A stretch of DNA of 64,000 bases from Dendrolimus kikuchii (taxonomy: Eukaryota > Arthropoda > Insecta > Lepidoptera > Lasiocampidae), in NCBI GenBank assembly GCA_019925095.2, contig CM034392.1:689501-753500 (forward strand), given 5' to 3'. This document shows, piece by piece, positions 11,825-23,449 of the stretch. The translations under genes and the position numbers were made by a program. Below the pieces are notes generated by a model. It saw nothing but the letters and a program-made list of their open reading frames with translations. It did not search any database and had not been told where the DNA came from. Position 1 is the first letter of the stretch, and the number at the start of each line of letters is the position of its first letter.

Positions 11825-12258
11825 TGTTACGAGTTGCAGGACTCGAATTAAAATGCCGTTGGAATTATTATAGAATTTATTAGAACTATACAAACACGTA
11901 TAATAAAGGTACAAATATAACTGTGCACAACCAGTCCATGCACGATTCAATCACACGCGCAAAGTCCGTCACTAACGTCTTGCTTCGCTTGTGGCTATCG
12001 CTAGACTGCCTCATCCCTCCGTTGGAGCATTGCTTTATACTGTACAAATACAATATGTCTGCTCGACTGAATTTCCTAGAATCACACCTGGCTAATGACT
12101 ACCATAAAAGATTATTAAATACACAATGGGCTGTGTTTCTAATAACAAATTATAAACACAAAGTTAACAAAGGAAATCCAAATGCCGAAAGGTAATAAAA
12201 TGTGTTTCTACAGGTATGCAGGTGTGAATTTATCTTTGTCGGCGTCTACATCGTAACA
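11825..12258 (+). mobile_element. Solo LTR (family K)
   Basis: The ends are tgttacga and tcgtaaca, an 8-bp inverted pair within TG...CA termini. A 4-bp duplication atat flanks it at 11821-11824 and 12259-12262. Size (434 bp), termini and duplication size fit a gypsy-type solo LTR. No gag or pol frame adjoins. Confidence 0.85.
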
Positions 12259-12283
12259 ATATTTAATATTCTACATCACTGAA

Positions 12284-12526
12284 CAATGTACAATGCAAAA
12301 GTGGATGGATGCAGAAGTCGTGGAAGGCCACGACACAACTTCCATGATCAAATTGATCGTGTACTAGCAGAAGGTGATGTCAGGAGCCTTAAGAACAGAC
12401 GAGCGTGCATGACAAGAGCTATGAATGTCAAAGAAGCAAGTGAGGTGTGTAAAAATAAGCCTGAATGGCGCTCTGCTATTCCTGCCTACCCCGCAAGGGA
12501 ACTGGCGTGAAGTTATGTATGTATGT
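12284..12526 (+). mobile_element. RTE-type LINE tail
   Basis: The frame runs from YNAKVDGCRSRGRPRH to the PARELA stop, then tatgtatgta. It begins 26 bp after the solo LTR. Confidence 0.87.
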
Positions 12527-12973
12527 ACTGAACAATAGTTGATATAAATCTATCACGGGTCAATGTATGAAATCGTAATATTTATTTTGAGTCATTCAAA
12601 AAGATTGTATGTATTCTGCGATCATCTCATTACCAAGTCAAGATCACATTAGCATTAAAAAGCATAATGAAATTTTTAAAAAGAAATTAATTTTAATTTT
12701 ATGCAAAGATAGAAACCAGTTCGCAGATTCTTAGATTAATCGCAGAAAATCTGTTAGTGCAAAAAATAAAAGTATTTTATTCGAGGAGTCGAAGCATGAC
12801 TATTAGTCAAAAGCGAAATATATTAATGTAGGCTAATTAATTACAATTTCTAGTTTATTTAAATAATTTGATATTTAAATATGTAACATGAATATTTATG
12901 AGCTAATCATATCTAAAAAAACTGGAAAGGTGGAAAAAACATCATTTAACTTTTAGAACATAGAATTGATATA
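12527..12973. other. AT-rich stretch, nothing recognised
   Basis: No family match was seen. Confidence 0.45.
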
Positions 12974-13442
12974 CAGTGTAAACTCCATGTAAGGTCACTC
13001 GATTTAACGAAAAACTCCCTTAAGCGTCGAAATCATTTGGCTTTGGTTGGTTTAGCTTATCATCCATACAATGATACTCTCTATAGCATTACACCCACTC
13101 TCAATAACGACAAGAATGAAGTAATAAAAAGTACCTTATAAATTGCCAAAATTAGTAAAAACTGCGCAGCTGTGTACGTTCTCTTATCGCTTTATTATCT
13201 TAGCCCGTAATAAATTCGACTGTTGGCATTATGCATACCGAAATTTCTAAGTACTTCCCTTATCACCAAGATGCCTCAATATCGCTAGTTATTAATAAAA
13301 TAAGTAAAATAATATAACAAAATTACTAGTGCAGCAAAGGACGTCAGACAAAAATAACAGACATCTCTCCATTTAACGACAACTCTCTATAACGCCACAA
13401 AATCCACAGCACCTTCAGTGTCGTTATATAGAGTTTACGCTG
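12974..13442. mobile_element. pogo/Tigger-like MITE (family G)
   Basis: TIRs begin cagtgtaaactcc at the left and end gagtttacgctg at the right, with TA at both flanks. It is the uninterrupted relative of 4195-4883. Confidence 0.84.
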
Positions 13443-15007
13443 TATTTTTCTAATTCAAAGTATCATCATCGGTGACTTAGATCACGATGTGTTCTGAGCT
13501 TTCTTACTTGTTCTTCTCGACTTCGCTCGCTTCCTGTGTGCGTAGATCCGAAGTTAAAAAAACCCCTAGATATTCCGTACATACGAAACCGCTGAAGCTA
13601 ATAGTATAATTTTGTTGCCTTATTGTTTGTCACAACAAGAAATTAAATAGCCTTACCCAAACATATGTCCAAACATAATGTCCGCCTTTGGCTTCAGAAG
13701 TATATATCTCGCACATACCTTGCAACCAGGTCAATCAATCATTCACACGATATAGTCATAATCACTATTCAGGGCGGCCGCCATTTAGTTTGTTTCAACA
13801 ATTCACTGCACTTGCCACAAAACTTATTATTTCATACATGTCTGTCTATTTAACACCGCAAACGAATCCGACGACACCATGGCGGCATCTTCATGAAGTA
13901 CGCCATAATTGCGGAGGACAGAGACAGATGTATATACATACTAGTATACAAAAAGAGAAGGAAATATGTATGTATCAAGAATGTGTACTGAAGTTTGAAC
14001 TAGAGATAGGGTTACTATGACTTAAAATAAGAAACACTTTCCTTATTTTGAAACCATTGGTGACACGTCATCATTTCTTAGCCCTACTTCCACCAGAACT
14101 TGGCATGGCATGGCCTAGCATGGCTAGATATTTGCTCCCCGCCTAACCAGCCGGTCTCCGTAAAACGTGGCCGTATCAACGTATACGACTCTCTTGCAGT
14201 TTGTCGACTATGTTACGGAGATGAAGCCTGTTGCAATACTTTCGAGTGACTCCAGCATCCACCGCAGTATATTCATTTCCATGATGCGAAGCTCTTACTT
14301 CGCACAATTACAGTCACAGATAATGTTATCAATGATTACAGGCCACGCTTGCCTTCCTTATAAAAAGACAGGTCTAAAGTGTCTTTGGGGATCTATGTAT
14401 TAATGCATGAAGCAAAAACTTTGTCCCCCTTTATATGAAAATTGCCCGGACGGAGCACTTATAGTTTATATAGAGAAGGAGCGAAGAAAGCAAATATTTT
14501 TATTAAATAAACAAAAAAAACATTACACACACTACCATGTATTTGACACACACACACACGCATATATATATACTATTTTGTTTATTGTTCAAGTCAAATG
14601 AACCGTGTAGCCTTGACGAAATCTGTGATTATAGAAAAGTCTTCGACATTAATTATTATGGCCGAATTTCGACCATGGGCGACCACTAGTTAAATTAATA
14701 TCACGTATGATATTCTGTCGACAGCAGTAACTTGGCGTACGACCAAGTATTTGTTACATAAAAGAGTTTACGTACTCTTTTGGACATAATTTTAAGTCGA
14801 CATTGGTAACTTGGATAAAGCTTTCATGTCAATAGAGCTGATCCACCACACGCATCTTTCGATTGAATTCTCAATTGTATATAAATAATAATATTAGGCT
14901 ATGATCACAAACGTTGAAAGTGGGCGTCTAGCCTCAATCGACGTTGGAAATCATTTAACGGCATCGGATTTTCTTCAGAACAATAGTCACTGGGGAAACA
15001 TTTAACC
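13443..15007. other. 1.5-kb stretch without an assignable gene
   Basis: Two short open frames (14167-14403 and 13688-14020) show no recognisable domain. A ca/ta microsatellite lies at about 14546-14573. Nothing else was identified. Confidence 0.4.
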
Positions 15008-15118
15008 GCGCGTCAACTTATCCCGTGCGTCATCTTACCCCGTGCGTCAACTTATCCCGTGCGTCATCTTATCCCGTGCGTCAACTTATCACGTGCGTCA
15101 ACTTATCCCGTGCGTATC
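15008..15118 (+). repeat. 17-bp minisatellite
   Basis: About 6.5 units of cccgtgcgtcaacttat, alternating with a tcatcttat form. Confidence 0.88.
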
Positions 15119-15310
15119 TGTATGATTAGACAGATTCGTTTGAGCGATTGAATTCAAAATTGCACAGCGAATGTGCGCCTCGTCAGGCGTCTGAGAAATA
15201 CTCATTGAATAGGTAAAGCATTACGCCGGATGCAGCGTACAACGTTTGTAAAAGAAATAAACTCAAAATAGCAATGAGGTACCATGTAAAACCATGTTAA
15301 ACTTTTCATA

Positions 15311-16047
15311 TCTATACTAATATTATAAAGCTGAAGAGCTTGTTTCTTTGTTTAAATGCGCTAATCTCAGGAAACGCTGGTCCGATTTGAAAAATTCTTT
15401 CAGTGTTGAATAGTACATTTATCGAGGAAGGCTATATTATATTTTCAAAACATTAGGGATCCTTCCTAAAAGTCCAATAATGTAACCCAAGGTGTACCCG
15501 AAAAAATCCTTACACGTCGTGCGCTGCGAAAACTATTGATTGTAGAACAAAACAATGTACTACTACTTTGCAGAACATATAATTGTCTACAAATATATCG
15601 TGTAACCATATGTCTAACTATTGTTGTTATCTCACAATAAGTGTTTTCTTTTATTTTTTTAAATAATTAAAATGCCGTCTCTTCAAAAAATCTTTATTTT
15701 GTAATAAATTACTCCATATTCAAGACGTATTCAATACCTTTGTAGAACTTTTTGAATTATTCAATTAGGACGTTTCATTTAAAAGATATCGCGATATTTA
15801 AAATGTAAGTATTAGTATTGTAGCCAAATATACTAATATATTGTTTGATTGAACGCGCTAATCTCAGGAACTATTGGTCTGATTTGAAAAATTCTTTCAG
15901 TGTTGGATAGCCCATTTATCGAGGAAGGTTATAGGGTATACATCATCACGCTAAGACCAATAGGAGCGGAGCACCAATGACGAATGTTTCAAAATCGGAG
16001 GGTTTTGAAAGCAAATTCCACGCGGACGACGTCGCGGGCACAGCTAG
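15311..16047 (+). mobile_element. Non-autonomous Helitron (family D), complete ends
   Basis: It starts a|tctatactaatattataaa and ends gcacagctag|t. A second Helitron-like start (tactaatatattg) lies near 15832, as in the composite copy at 2896. Confidence 0.86.
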
Positions 16048-16057
16048 TAATCATATA

Positions 16058-16175
16058 CTCTTCGGGAGATTAGTGGGCTGGTGCCTACTTCGGACAATGG
16101 ATTATAATGGCAATCGACACAGCAAACGGCGACCTAGGCTCAGTCTTATACTTAATCATTTTAAAGGATTATAGA
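16058..16175 (+). mobile_element. Degraded LINE C-terminal fragment
   Basis: It resembles 25990-26125 and 61995-62262, which encode RISIAIQRGNVASLLGT. Here the reading frame is broken. Confidence 0.5.
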
Positions 16176-16179
16176 TAGA

Positions 16180-16508
16180 ATGTAGAGTACTGCTCCCATC
16201 TTGGACTCGCGCACCTCAGTACCAGCTGCTACCACTTGCCTCCTTGCAACGCCGAGCGGTCCGGATATTCGACGATCCCAGCCTTATAAAACCTTTAAAT
16301 CTTAGAAGAGACATTGGCGCTTTAAGCGTGTTCTACCCTCTGTACAATAGGGCGTGTTCTGATGAGCCATTTGATTTGGTGCCTAAGTTTCTCCGCACTT
16401 CCTTGACACCTGGAAGTCATGCATTGTACGTGGCGCTCGCTCCTTTATGCCATATATGAGCAAGCTATAGAATGAACTCCTGAAGTTTTCCCAGCGCCCT
16501 ACAATATA
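16180..16508 (+). mobile_element. LINE reverse-transcriptase C-terminal fragment, frameshifted
   Basis: EYCSHL, then in another frame LQRRAVRIFDDPSL, LRRDIGALSVFYPLYN and, near the end, NELLKF appear in the order typical of Jockey/CR1-group RT thumb and tail regions. At least one frameshift and stops disable it. The A repeat at 16511 follows directly. Confidence 0.72.
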
Positions 16509-16510
16509 TA

Positions 16511-16820
16511 TTTCATCCGTGCAGGAACGGAGAAAGAATACAATTTCCTGCGGCCGGGCAGCCTGTCGTAAGAGGCGACTTAACAACCCACAGCCAGGTG
16601 GGAGGGCATTTGCCCGACTGGATGGCTACCACCCCTGGTCTAAAGTATGTCGCCATAACAACCTTGAGTTGTGTTCCGGCATTAGTGACCAGGTTCCAGT
16701 TTCCCTTAAGAGAGCAGCAGCGCATTTGTAGTCACATTGCTGTTGCAAATGTCCATAGGCGATGGTAACCGCTTTCCATCAAGTGGGCCGTCTGCCTGTC
16801 TGCTGATCTCCTGCAATAAT
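16511..16820 (+). repeat. Family A repeat (full)
   Basis: From catccgtgcaggaacgg to ctgcaataatatat; the A-tail has turned into a short (at)n run. Confidence 0.87.
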
Positions 16821-16894
16821 ATATATATATATATAGCGCTCTTCAATAAGAGCGTAAACAGATATTAATTAAAGTCTCAACGTGGAAGGCAATG

Positions 16895-16975
16895 CATTGG
16901 CTCCCTTGGTGTTGCAGATGTCCATGGGCGACGGTAGCCTCTTGCCATCAAATCACCAGTTTGTCTACAAGCAGA
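16895..16975 (+). repeat. Family A repeat, degraded 3' part
   Basis: ggtgttgcagatgtccatgg and a diverged gtttgtct tail are recognisable. Confidence 0.55.
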
Positions 16976-17039
16976 CATAATTTATTTAAGTAGTTTCGTT
17001 TCACATATCAGCAACTCGTTCATTGTTACTAAAACATGA

Positions 17040-17760
17040 GGTTATTTTATATACAGTGTTGAAGGGTAAGCCCCGATAGGGTGGAGGAGCGAGATGGAAT
17101 GCTCCTCCGTCTCAAAGGAAGATCTTCCAGCGACGCTAATGTTGTTCCTCGCAGGCCTAGGCCCATCTGTTTTTTTTTTTTGGAGCTGGACCCAGCTGAA
17201 TAGCCGCAGATGGCTGTTTCAGCGATACCGGACTTTGGGGGCTTCCCGACTCCGTGGGAGCGGAGGCGTTCAGCCCGGAAGCAGCACGCTCGAGGAGGCA
17301 CCTCCTGTGAGGTTCGACCTCGGCTCGACCGCTGCGGGGGATTGACTCTATATTGAGAATTAGCCGTTAAAGGCTGAAAGAGCTAAGCCAACAGGCTGAA
17401 GTGATTGTTTGGGGACCAATTATCGACTCCGCCGGCGGAGCCGATCCTAGTCTATCATTACTACCGCTTCGCAACGTGTTATAGCTGGAGGAGAAGAAGC
17501 GGCGGAAGAAACTCTCCAGCAACACGCCTATGCTAATCTTGTATGGCTACTTGTGTCTGTAGTGAGTGAGTGAGATTGGTGGGTCTTACCTTTGTGTAAG
17601 AGGATCCGAGCCGGGGGCTCTCCGGCGTCTGTTATGCCACGCTGATGTTCTGAGCCTCGGGGGGTTCATGGTCGCGAGGAGACGGGTGATTTTATCGGGC
17701 TCGTGGCCCATCTGTTATAGTTGCAATTTTGTATATATTGTATATATTCTTTGTATGTTT
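17040..17760. other. GC-rich block, probably old LINE 3' sequence
   Basis: It is richer in G and C than its surroundings. It includes accgcttcgcaacgtgttat and gagaagaagcggcg, an inverted form of the CR1-type tail phrase. No open frame with a recognisable domain was found. Confidence 0.4.
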
Positions 17761-17899
17761 CGGGAAACGTTTGTGACATCAATTATTGCACAGCGCCATC
17801 TATTGGTTTGTAAGTGTTCCACTACAGTGTCAACTGGCAACGAGAAACGTACTGATTTTGGATTCATCAGATAAAATACGAAATTAGAAACAATTAGGA

Positions 17900-18046
17900 A
17901 GTAATAAGAAAACTAACATTACTTCTGTGATCACGGCTTCCGAAACTTGTACTAGCTTTATTTCGACGATTCGGCCAAACGGCCGAAGCGTCGAATAAAA
18001 ATCAAATGAAAAACCGCGCTTAAAACCGTTAAAACCTAATACTTGA
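17900..18046 (+). mobile_element. Family H fragment, diverged
   Basis: A hairpin cggccaaacggccg-like core and ccgcgcttaaaaccgttaaa mark an old copy. It is interrupted at the 3' side by the insertion bracketed by aacaactcagaag. Confidence 0.6.
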
Positions 18047-18148
18047 AACAACTCAGAAGAATAAAAGTGCAAATTAGAATTAGTACCAAATGTAATAGAT
18101 ATAAGAGTTTTGAAAAGAAAGAGAAGAAAAATAAGAAATAAAGAACCC

Positions 18149-18566
18149 ATAATATTTCCTTAAGTTTTCGCGACTTGTATACATAATAAAACTACGTTTT
18201 AACGATTTTAAGCGCGGTAATTTTATTTGATTTTGGTTTTTCCGACGTTTCGGCCACTTCTCAGTGACCGTGATCACGGAAGACAAAGATGTCTAGTGTC
18301 AACGAGTATTGTTAAAGTTTTATTTAGCCTACCGCCAACTTGTTAATTTTAATTTTGTTTATGGTTATTATTTACTCTATGGGAGCCTAATCTAATTTAC
18401 TACCGCTTCACAACATGTTATGACTTGAAGAGAAGAAGCGGCGCAAGAAACTCTTCAGCAAACATGCCTAGCTCTAATAATTTTATATAATATTAAAATG
18501 GGTGGAAGGAAAAATAAAAGTAATTATCAGTCAAGTTGGTTTGTGTTCCGTTGTACGCAGAAAGAG
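18149..18566 (-). mobile_element. Family H element with 12-bp target-site duplication
   Basis: On the plus strand it starts with the 34-nt extension, then one arm and a longer 3' body ending at cagaaagag. The duplication aataaagaaccc is at 18137-18148 and 18567-18578. It lacks the second arm, so it is 5' truncated. Confidence 0.8.
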
Positions 18567-18842
18567 AATAAAGAACCCCTTACCCTGTGTATAGTAGTAA
18601 TAAGATAAATAAAAAAAGAAAAGAATAAAAAGACCTCTATCTTGACTTATGATGCAGGATAAGGCGTAGAAGAAGAAAAAAACAACTCAGAAGGGTTTTT
18701 GGGTAATAAAAGAACAGCAACTGGTCACTACATTTATAATCAAACAACCTTACGGATTTAACATACTTTATACACTGACTTTTCACACTCGACAAGCATT
18801 TTTAGAATACCTCGCCATCCCTCCAGCAATTTTACAATATAT

Positions 18843-19062
18843 GAAGTCGTGGAAGGCCACGACACACCTTCCATGATCAAATTGATCGTGTACTAGCGGA
18901 GGGTGATGTCAGGAGCCTTAAGAACAGACGAGCGTGCATGACAAGAGCTATGAATGTCAAAGAAGCAAGTGAGGTGTGTAAGAATGGGCCTAAATGGCGC
19001 TCTGTTGTTCGTGCCTACCCCGCAAGGGAACTGGCGTGAAGTTATGTATGTATGTATGTATG
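18843..19062 (+). mobile_element. RTE-type LINE tail
   Basis: From gtcgtggaaggccacgac through the PARELA stop to (tatg)n. Confidence 0.86.
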
Positions 19063-19307
19063 AAACTTAGCAAATTGGCACAACCGATAGCGGATTGAAG
19101 TCATTGATAAACTATTTTAATTAAAGGGTTATGAATGAAAAGAATTTAATACATTATTATTTGGAAATTTTAGATAATATTTTATATTTTATAAAACTAC
19201 CACGTCTGCCAACATGAAAATAAAATGTAGTGAATACCGTCTATATACAATTGAGAGATTTTGAATTATAATCTGTACACAATCACTACATATTAGAGAT
19301 AAACAGT

Positions 19308-19676
19308 ACATACATACATACATAACTTCACGCCAGTTCCCTTGCGGGGTAGGCACGAACAACAGAGCGCCATTTAGGCTTATTCTTACACACCTCACTT
19401 GCCTCTTTGACATTCATAACTCTTGTCATGCAAGCTCGTCTGTTCTTAAGGCTCCTGACATCACCTTCTGCTAGTACACGATCAATTTGATCATGGAAGG
19501 TGTGTCGTGGCCTTCCACGACTTCTGCATCCATCCACTTTTGCATTGTATATCTGTTTAGTCATTCTTTCATCATGCATTCTTTCCACATGCCCGAACCA
19601 CCGGAGCATTCCTTTCCTTACCTTCACCCCGACACTCTCTTTCATACCAACTCTCTTTCTTACTTCGGTATTACGA
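19308..19676 (-). mobile_element. RTE-type LINE tail
   Basis: About 105 codons (MKESVGVKVRKGMLRWFGHV to PARELA stop) are open. Its (tatg)n tail is at the left. Confidence 0.87.
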
Positions 19677-19685
19677 GATAAACAG

Positions 19686-19890
19686 TTCTACATAAAATTA
19701 TGTTAAGTTATAGAAAACTACTACCCTATACAAAACAGGCGCTAACCACCGAATAAATAAAAATATAACATTATTATTCAATTAAGGAAATGGCCGATTG
19801 TAGCGTTTAGCAATAAGAGGGTACATAACAAAATTAATTATTAACCTTAATAAGGAAACATGACAAGAACAACTATACAAATAAATAAAT
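19686..19890 (+). repeat. Unit 1 of a local direct duplication
   Basis: Shares aaaacaggcgctaaccaccg and most of 190 bp with 20268-20455. Confidence 0.78.
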
Positions 19891-19915
19891 GTAACAATAT
19901 TATCTATGCAAAAGT

Positions 19916-19989
19916 GGCAAGTGAGGTGTGTAAGAATAAGCCTGAATGGTGCTCTGTTGTTCGTGCCTACCCCACCAGGGAACTGGCTC
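19916..19989 (+). mobile_element. RTE-type LINE fragment without tail
   Basis: Only the VCKNKPEW...YPTRELA region remains. Confidence 0.7.
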
Positions 19990-20267
19990 ATGCCAGTTCC
20001 GGCCAAAGGAAGGGTAAAGTTTTTTTATAAAAGAAACAAAAAATTCTCCAATTGAGATAAAATAATTACATATTGATTATAAGCTTTTTAAATACAAGCT
20101 TTTGAGATTCTGGATATCATCTAGCCGCAGAGTGCTAAGACAAGTAAAATGAGCCTAAACACGCCACCATCTTGTTTAGTACAGGAGATCCTATGGCCAC
20201 CTTCCGACTCCATTGTCACACTTCATAGTCATGTATGTATGTATGTATATTAAAGATAAATATTGTT

Positions 20268-20455
20268 ACATAAAATTTATGTAAATTATGGAAACCTACT
20301 CTATGCAAAACAGGCGCTAACCACCGAATAAATAAAAATATAACTTTATTATTCAATTAAGGAAATGGCCGATTGTATCGTTTAGAAATAAGAGGGTATA
20401 TAACAAAATTAACTATTAACTTTAAGAGGAAACATGACAAGAATAACTACGCTAC
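20268..20455 (+). repeat. Unit 2 of the local direct duplication
   Basis: Diverged copy of 19686-19890, about 580 bp downstream. Confidence 0.78.
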
Positions 20456-20784
20456 TAAATAACTGTAAGAGTAGTTTTATTAAACAATATCAAGATACAA
20501 AATTAACACATTTATTGTTCTGTAATATAAAACAAGTGTTTCCAGCTAGCTGAGTAGAAGTCAAAACCTTGTTGAAGATAATGAAGTCCGAAAGGATGAA
20601 TTTACATAATAAAGCTTACATTTCAAAATGTGAATGTTAACTTATCATTTCCTCTCTACAATTGACCCAAAAACTGAACAGCAATAGCATTAACCGATAC
20701 TTGAAGCGCAATGAGTCAGGTTTTGTAATGCGCCGCCGTGCACCACACCTATTGCAACTTGTACCAAATTATTATTAGTGTTAA
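20456..20784. other. AT-rich stretch, nothing recognised
   Basis: No family match was seen. Confidence 0.45.
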
Positions 20785-20880
20785 TAATACACAGATGGAC
20801 AGCTGGAGAGAGTACACGTAATACTAAAAACACGATGTATATTAGACATTAGGCTTATATTAGACAGTTCAACCAAGTTC

Positions 20881-21167
20881 TATCCGTGTAGGAACGGAGA
20901 AAGAATACAATTTCCTGCGGCCTGGCGACCTGTTGTAAGAGGCGAGTTAACAACGATGGCGAACACCCCTGGTCTAGAGTACTAAAGCATGTCGCCATAA
21001 TAATCTTGTGTTGTGTTCCGGCATTAGTGACCAGGTTCCAGTCTCCTTTAAGAGAGCAGCAGCGCATTTGTAGCACCTCTGGTGTTGCAAATGTCCATAG
21101 GCGATGGTAACCGCTTTCCATCAAGTGGGCCGTCTGCCTGTCTGCTGAACTCCTGCAATAAAAAAAA
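20881..21167 (+). repeat. Family A repeat between 85-bp direct repeats
   Basis: The A copy is flanked by two versions of ggctggagagattacacg...ttcaaccaagtt (about 20787-20878 and 21170-21247). Confidence 0.84.
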
Positions 21168-21541
21168 GATGGACGGCTGGAGAGATTACACGTAATACTA
21201 AAAACACGATGTATATCAGACTTATATTAGACGGTTCAACCAAGTTGAATCAAGTTGGTTGAAAGGCTGAGAACTGTTCAACGGCGTCCATGTTTACGTA
21301 TAATTTAACCTTTTTATTTAAATTTGATGTAAGACTATCTATTATTGATATGCAAATTAGTTTTTTGCAAACCATACTTTTCAGGTGACATTTGACAGAT
21401 AGAGATTATTGACATTCCTATTCTTATTTGGATCGCACAGTATGTAGTTGTTACACATAACACAAGCGTAATCTCCTTAGCTTGGACATACATTGTGTGT
21501 ATTTGTCTGCAAATTATATTATTAACTGGCAAGTTACGACG
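20975..21541 (+). repeat. Proximal copy of a 0.6-kb duplicated segment
   Basis: It includes the 3' part of an A repeat, the ggctggagagattacacg segment and a diverged E tail (about 21440-21525). It matches 23510-24146. Confidence 0.78.
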
Positions 21542-21580
21542 ACATTCAATGATATTCAATGACTCATTTTTTAATTTAAA

Positions 21581-21769
21581 CTAGCTAAACCGGCAAACGT
21601 TGTTCTGCCATAATAATGAAAAAAAACACCATAGGAGGGTGAAAAATACTTTACGACCTATTCTTAAACCTACCAAATATACAAAAAAAAAATCATTAAA
21701 TACGGTTAAGCTGTTTCGGAGGAATTCGACCACAAACACCGTGATACGAGGTTTTTATATATTAGTAGA
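21581..21769 (-). mobile_element. Very short Helitron, complete ends
   Basis: Minus strand starts a|tctactaatatataaaa and ends tttagctag|t, 189 bp. It abuts the truncated RTE tail that follows. Confidence 0.75.
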
Positions 21770-21948
21770 TTGATCGTGTACTAGCGGAGGGTGATGTCAG
21801 GAGCCTTAAGAACAGACGAGTGTGCATGACAAGAGTTATGAATGTCCAAGAAGCAAATGAGGTGTGTGAGAACGGGCCTAAATGGCGTTCTGTTGTTCGT
21901 GCCTACCCCGCAAGGGAACTGGCGTGAAGTTATGTATGTATGTATTAA
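21770..21948 (+). mobile_element. RTE-type LINE tail
   Basis: Starts at gatcgtgtactagcgg and runs to the PARELA stop and tatgtatg. Confidence 0.84.
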
Positions 21949-22187
21949 ACGCAAGCGCGTCGCTCCAACTAGTAGTGTTGTTTTATTTGCCAGCCAATAT
22001 CCCTACGGACATATGGATAATTTCGGTTGATTCATCCACATTGAAAGACAGAAATGAACCGTCTAAACTTAAGCTAATTTACCAAAAAGTGCAACTGACA
22101 TAGCGGCAAATTTTTTACGAATCGTTTTGTCGTAATGGGTCAGTACGGTCTTACTTCGTGCTAGAATGTTAATTGAATTAAAAACAG

Positions 22188-22469
22188 TTGATGCTATTTT
22201 TGGATTTAAACTTGACAATAGAAAGTTGGATACAAAAAAGAAAGCTTGCCGGTATAAATAATTTTAAGTTAGAAAGGAGAGCTTTCGCCGGAGCCTTGTC
22301 TCCGGTTCACCGGCCTGCTGGTAAGTGTAGCATGAATGGGTGTCACCAAGGGCTTGACATGTACTACGAACACTTTTGCAAAATAGAGAAAGAAGACAGA
22401 ATTGTTTTGTTAAGGACAAGTAAACACTTTAACAATACTGAGAAAAATAAAATAAATGCATCAATATAA
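22188..22469 (+). other. Unassigned 93-codon open frame
   Basis: It encodes a Lys-rich stretch with CSMNGCHQGLDMYYEHFCKI. No domain is recognised and no splice or promoter context supports it. It may be a fragment of an unknown mobile element. Confidence 0.2.
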
Positions 22470-22564
22470 GTCCTAAAATTGGACCCAGACTCAGCGTAAT
22501 GCTAGCTGCTAAGGCCAACGCTGGTCTTCCGCCTAGGACCACCAGGTGGAGTCACGGAGGACAG

Positions 22565-23114
22565 TCTATACTAATATTATAAAGCTGAAGCGTTTGTTTA
22601 AACGCGGTAATCTCAGGAACCGCTGGTCCGATTTGAAATATTCTTTCAATGTTGAATAGCACATTTATCGAGGAAGGCTATAGGCTATATTATATTTTCA
22701 AAAAAATTAAGGATCCGTACTAAAAGTCCAATAATGTAACCCAAGGTGTAAAAAAATGACCCGAAAAAATCCTTACACGGCGTGCGCTGCGAAAACTATT
22801 GATTATAGAACAAAACAATGTACTACCACTTTACAGAACATATAATTGTCTACCAAAAATATCCCGTAACCATATGTCTAACTATTGTAGTTATCGCACA
22901 ATAAGTGTTCTCTTTTATTTTTTTAAATAATTAAAATGCCGTCGCTTCAAAAACTCTTTATTTTGTACCTTGCTTTTAATCCTTATCAAAATAAATTACT
23001 CCATATTCAAGATGAATTCAATATCATTCTAGAACTTTTTGAATTATTCAATTCGGACGTTTCATTCAAAAGATATCGCGATATTTAAAATATAAGTATT
23101 AGTCTTGTAGCCTA
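22565..23114 (+). mobile_element. Helitron (family D) 5' part, head-to-head partner 1
   Basis: Starts tctatactaatattataaa and carries the D body to gtattagtcttgtagcc, then breaks off against an inverted D copy. Confidence 0.8.
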
Positions 23115-23364
23115 GTAGTTTTCGCAGCGCACTCCGTGTAAGGATTTTTTCGGGTCATTTTTTTACACCTTGGGTTACATTATTGGACTTTTAGTAAGGA
23201 TCTCAAATTTTTTGAAAATATAATATAGCCTATAGCCTTCCTCGATAAATATACTATTCAACACTGAAAGAATTTTTCAAATCGGACCGGCGGTTCCTGA
23301 GATTAGCGCGTTTAAACGAACAAACAAACAAACTCTTCAGCTTTATAATATTATATAGTATAGA
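23115..23364 (-). mobile_element. Helitron (family D) 5' part, head-to-head partner 2
   Basis: Reverse-complement D sequence from gttttcgcagcgcac to its own start a|tctatactatataa at the right. Confidence 0.8.
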
Positions 23365-23449
23365 TAACATTAATTGTTGTATTTTTCCCAAATATTGTTA
23401 TGATGTTGCATTCACCCAGCATCGATTATTGCAGGCAAATCAGTAAATA

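Noticed and set aside
14167..14403. 78-codon frame starting MAVSTYTTLLQF
   Set aside because: No recognised family and no supporting context.
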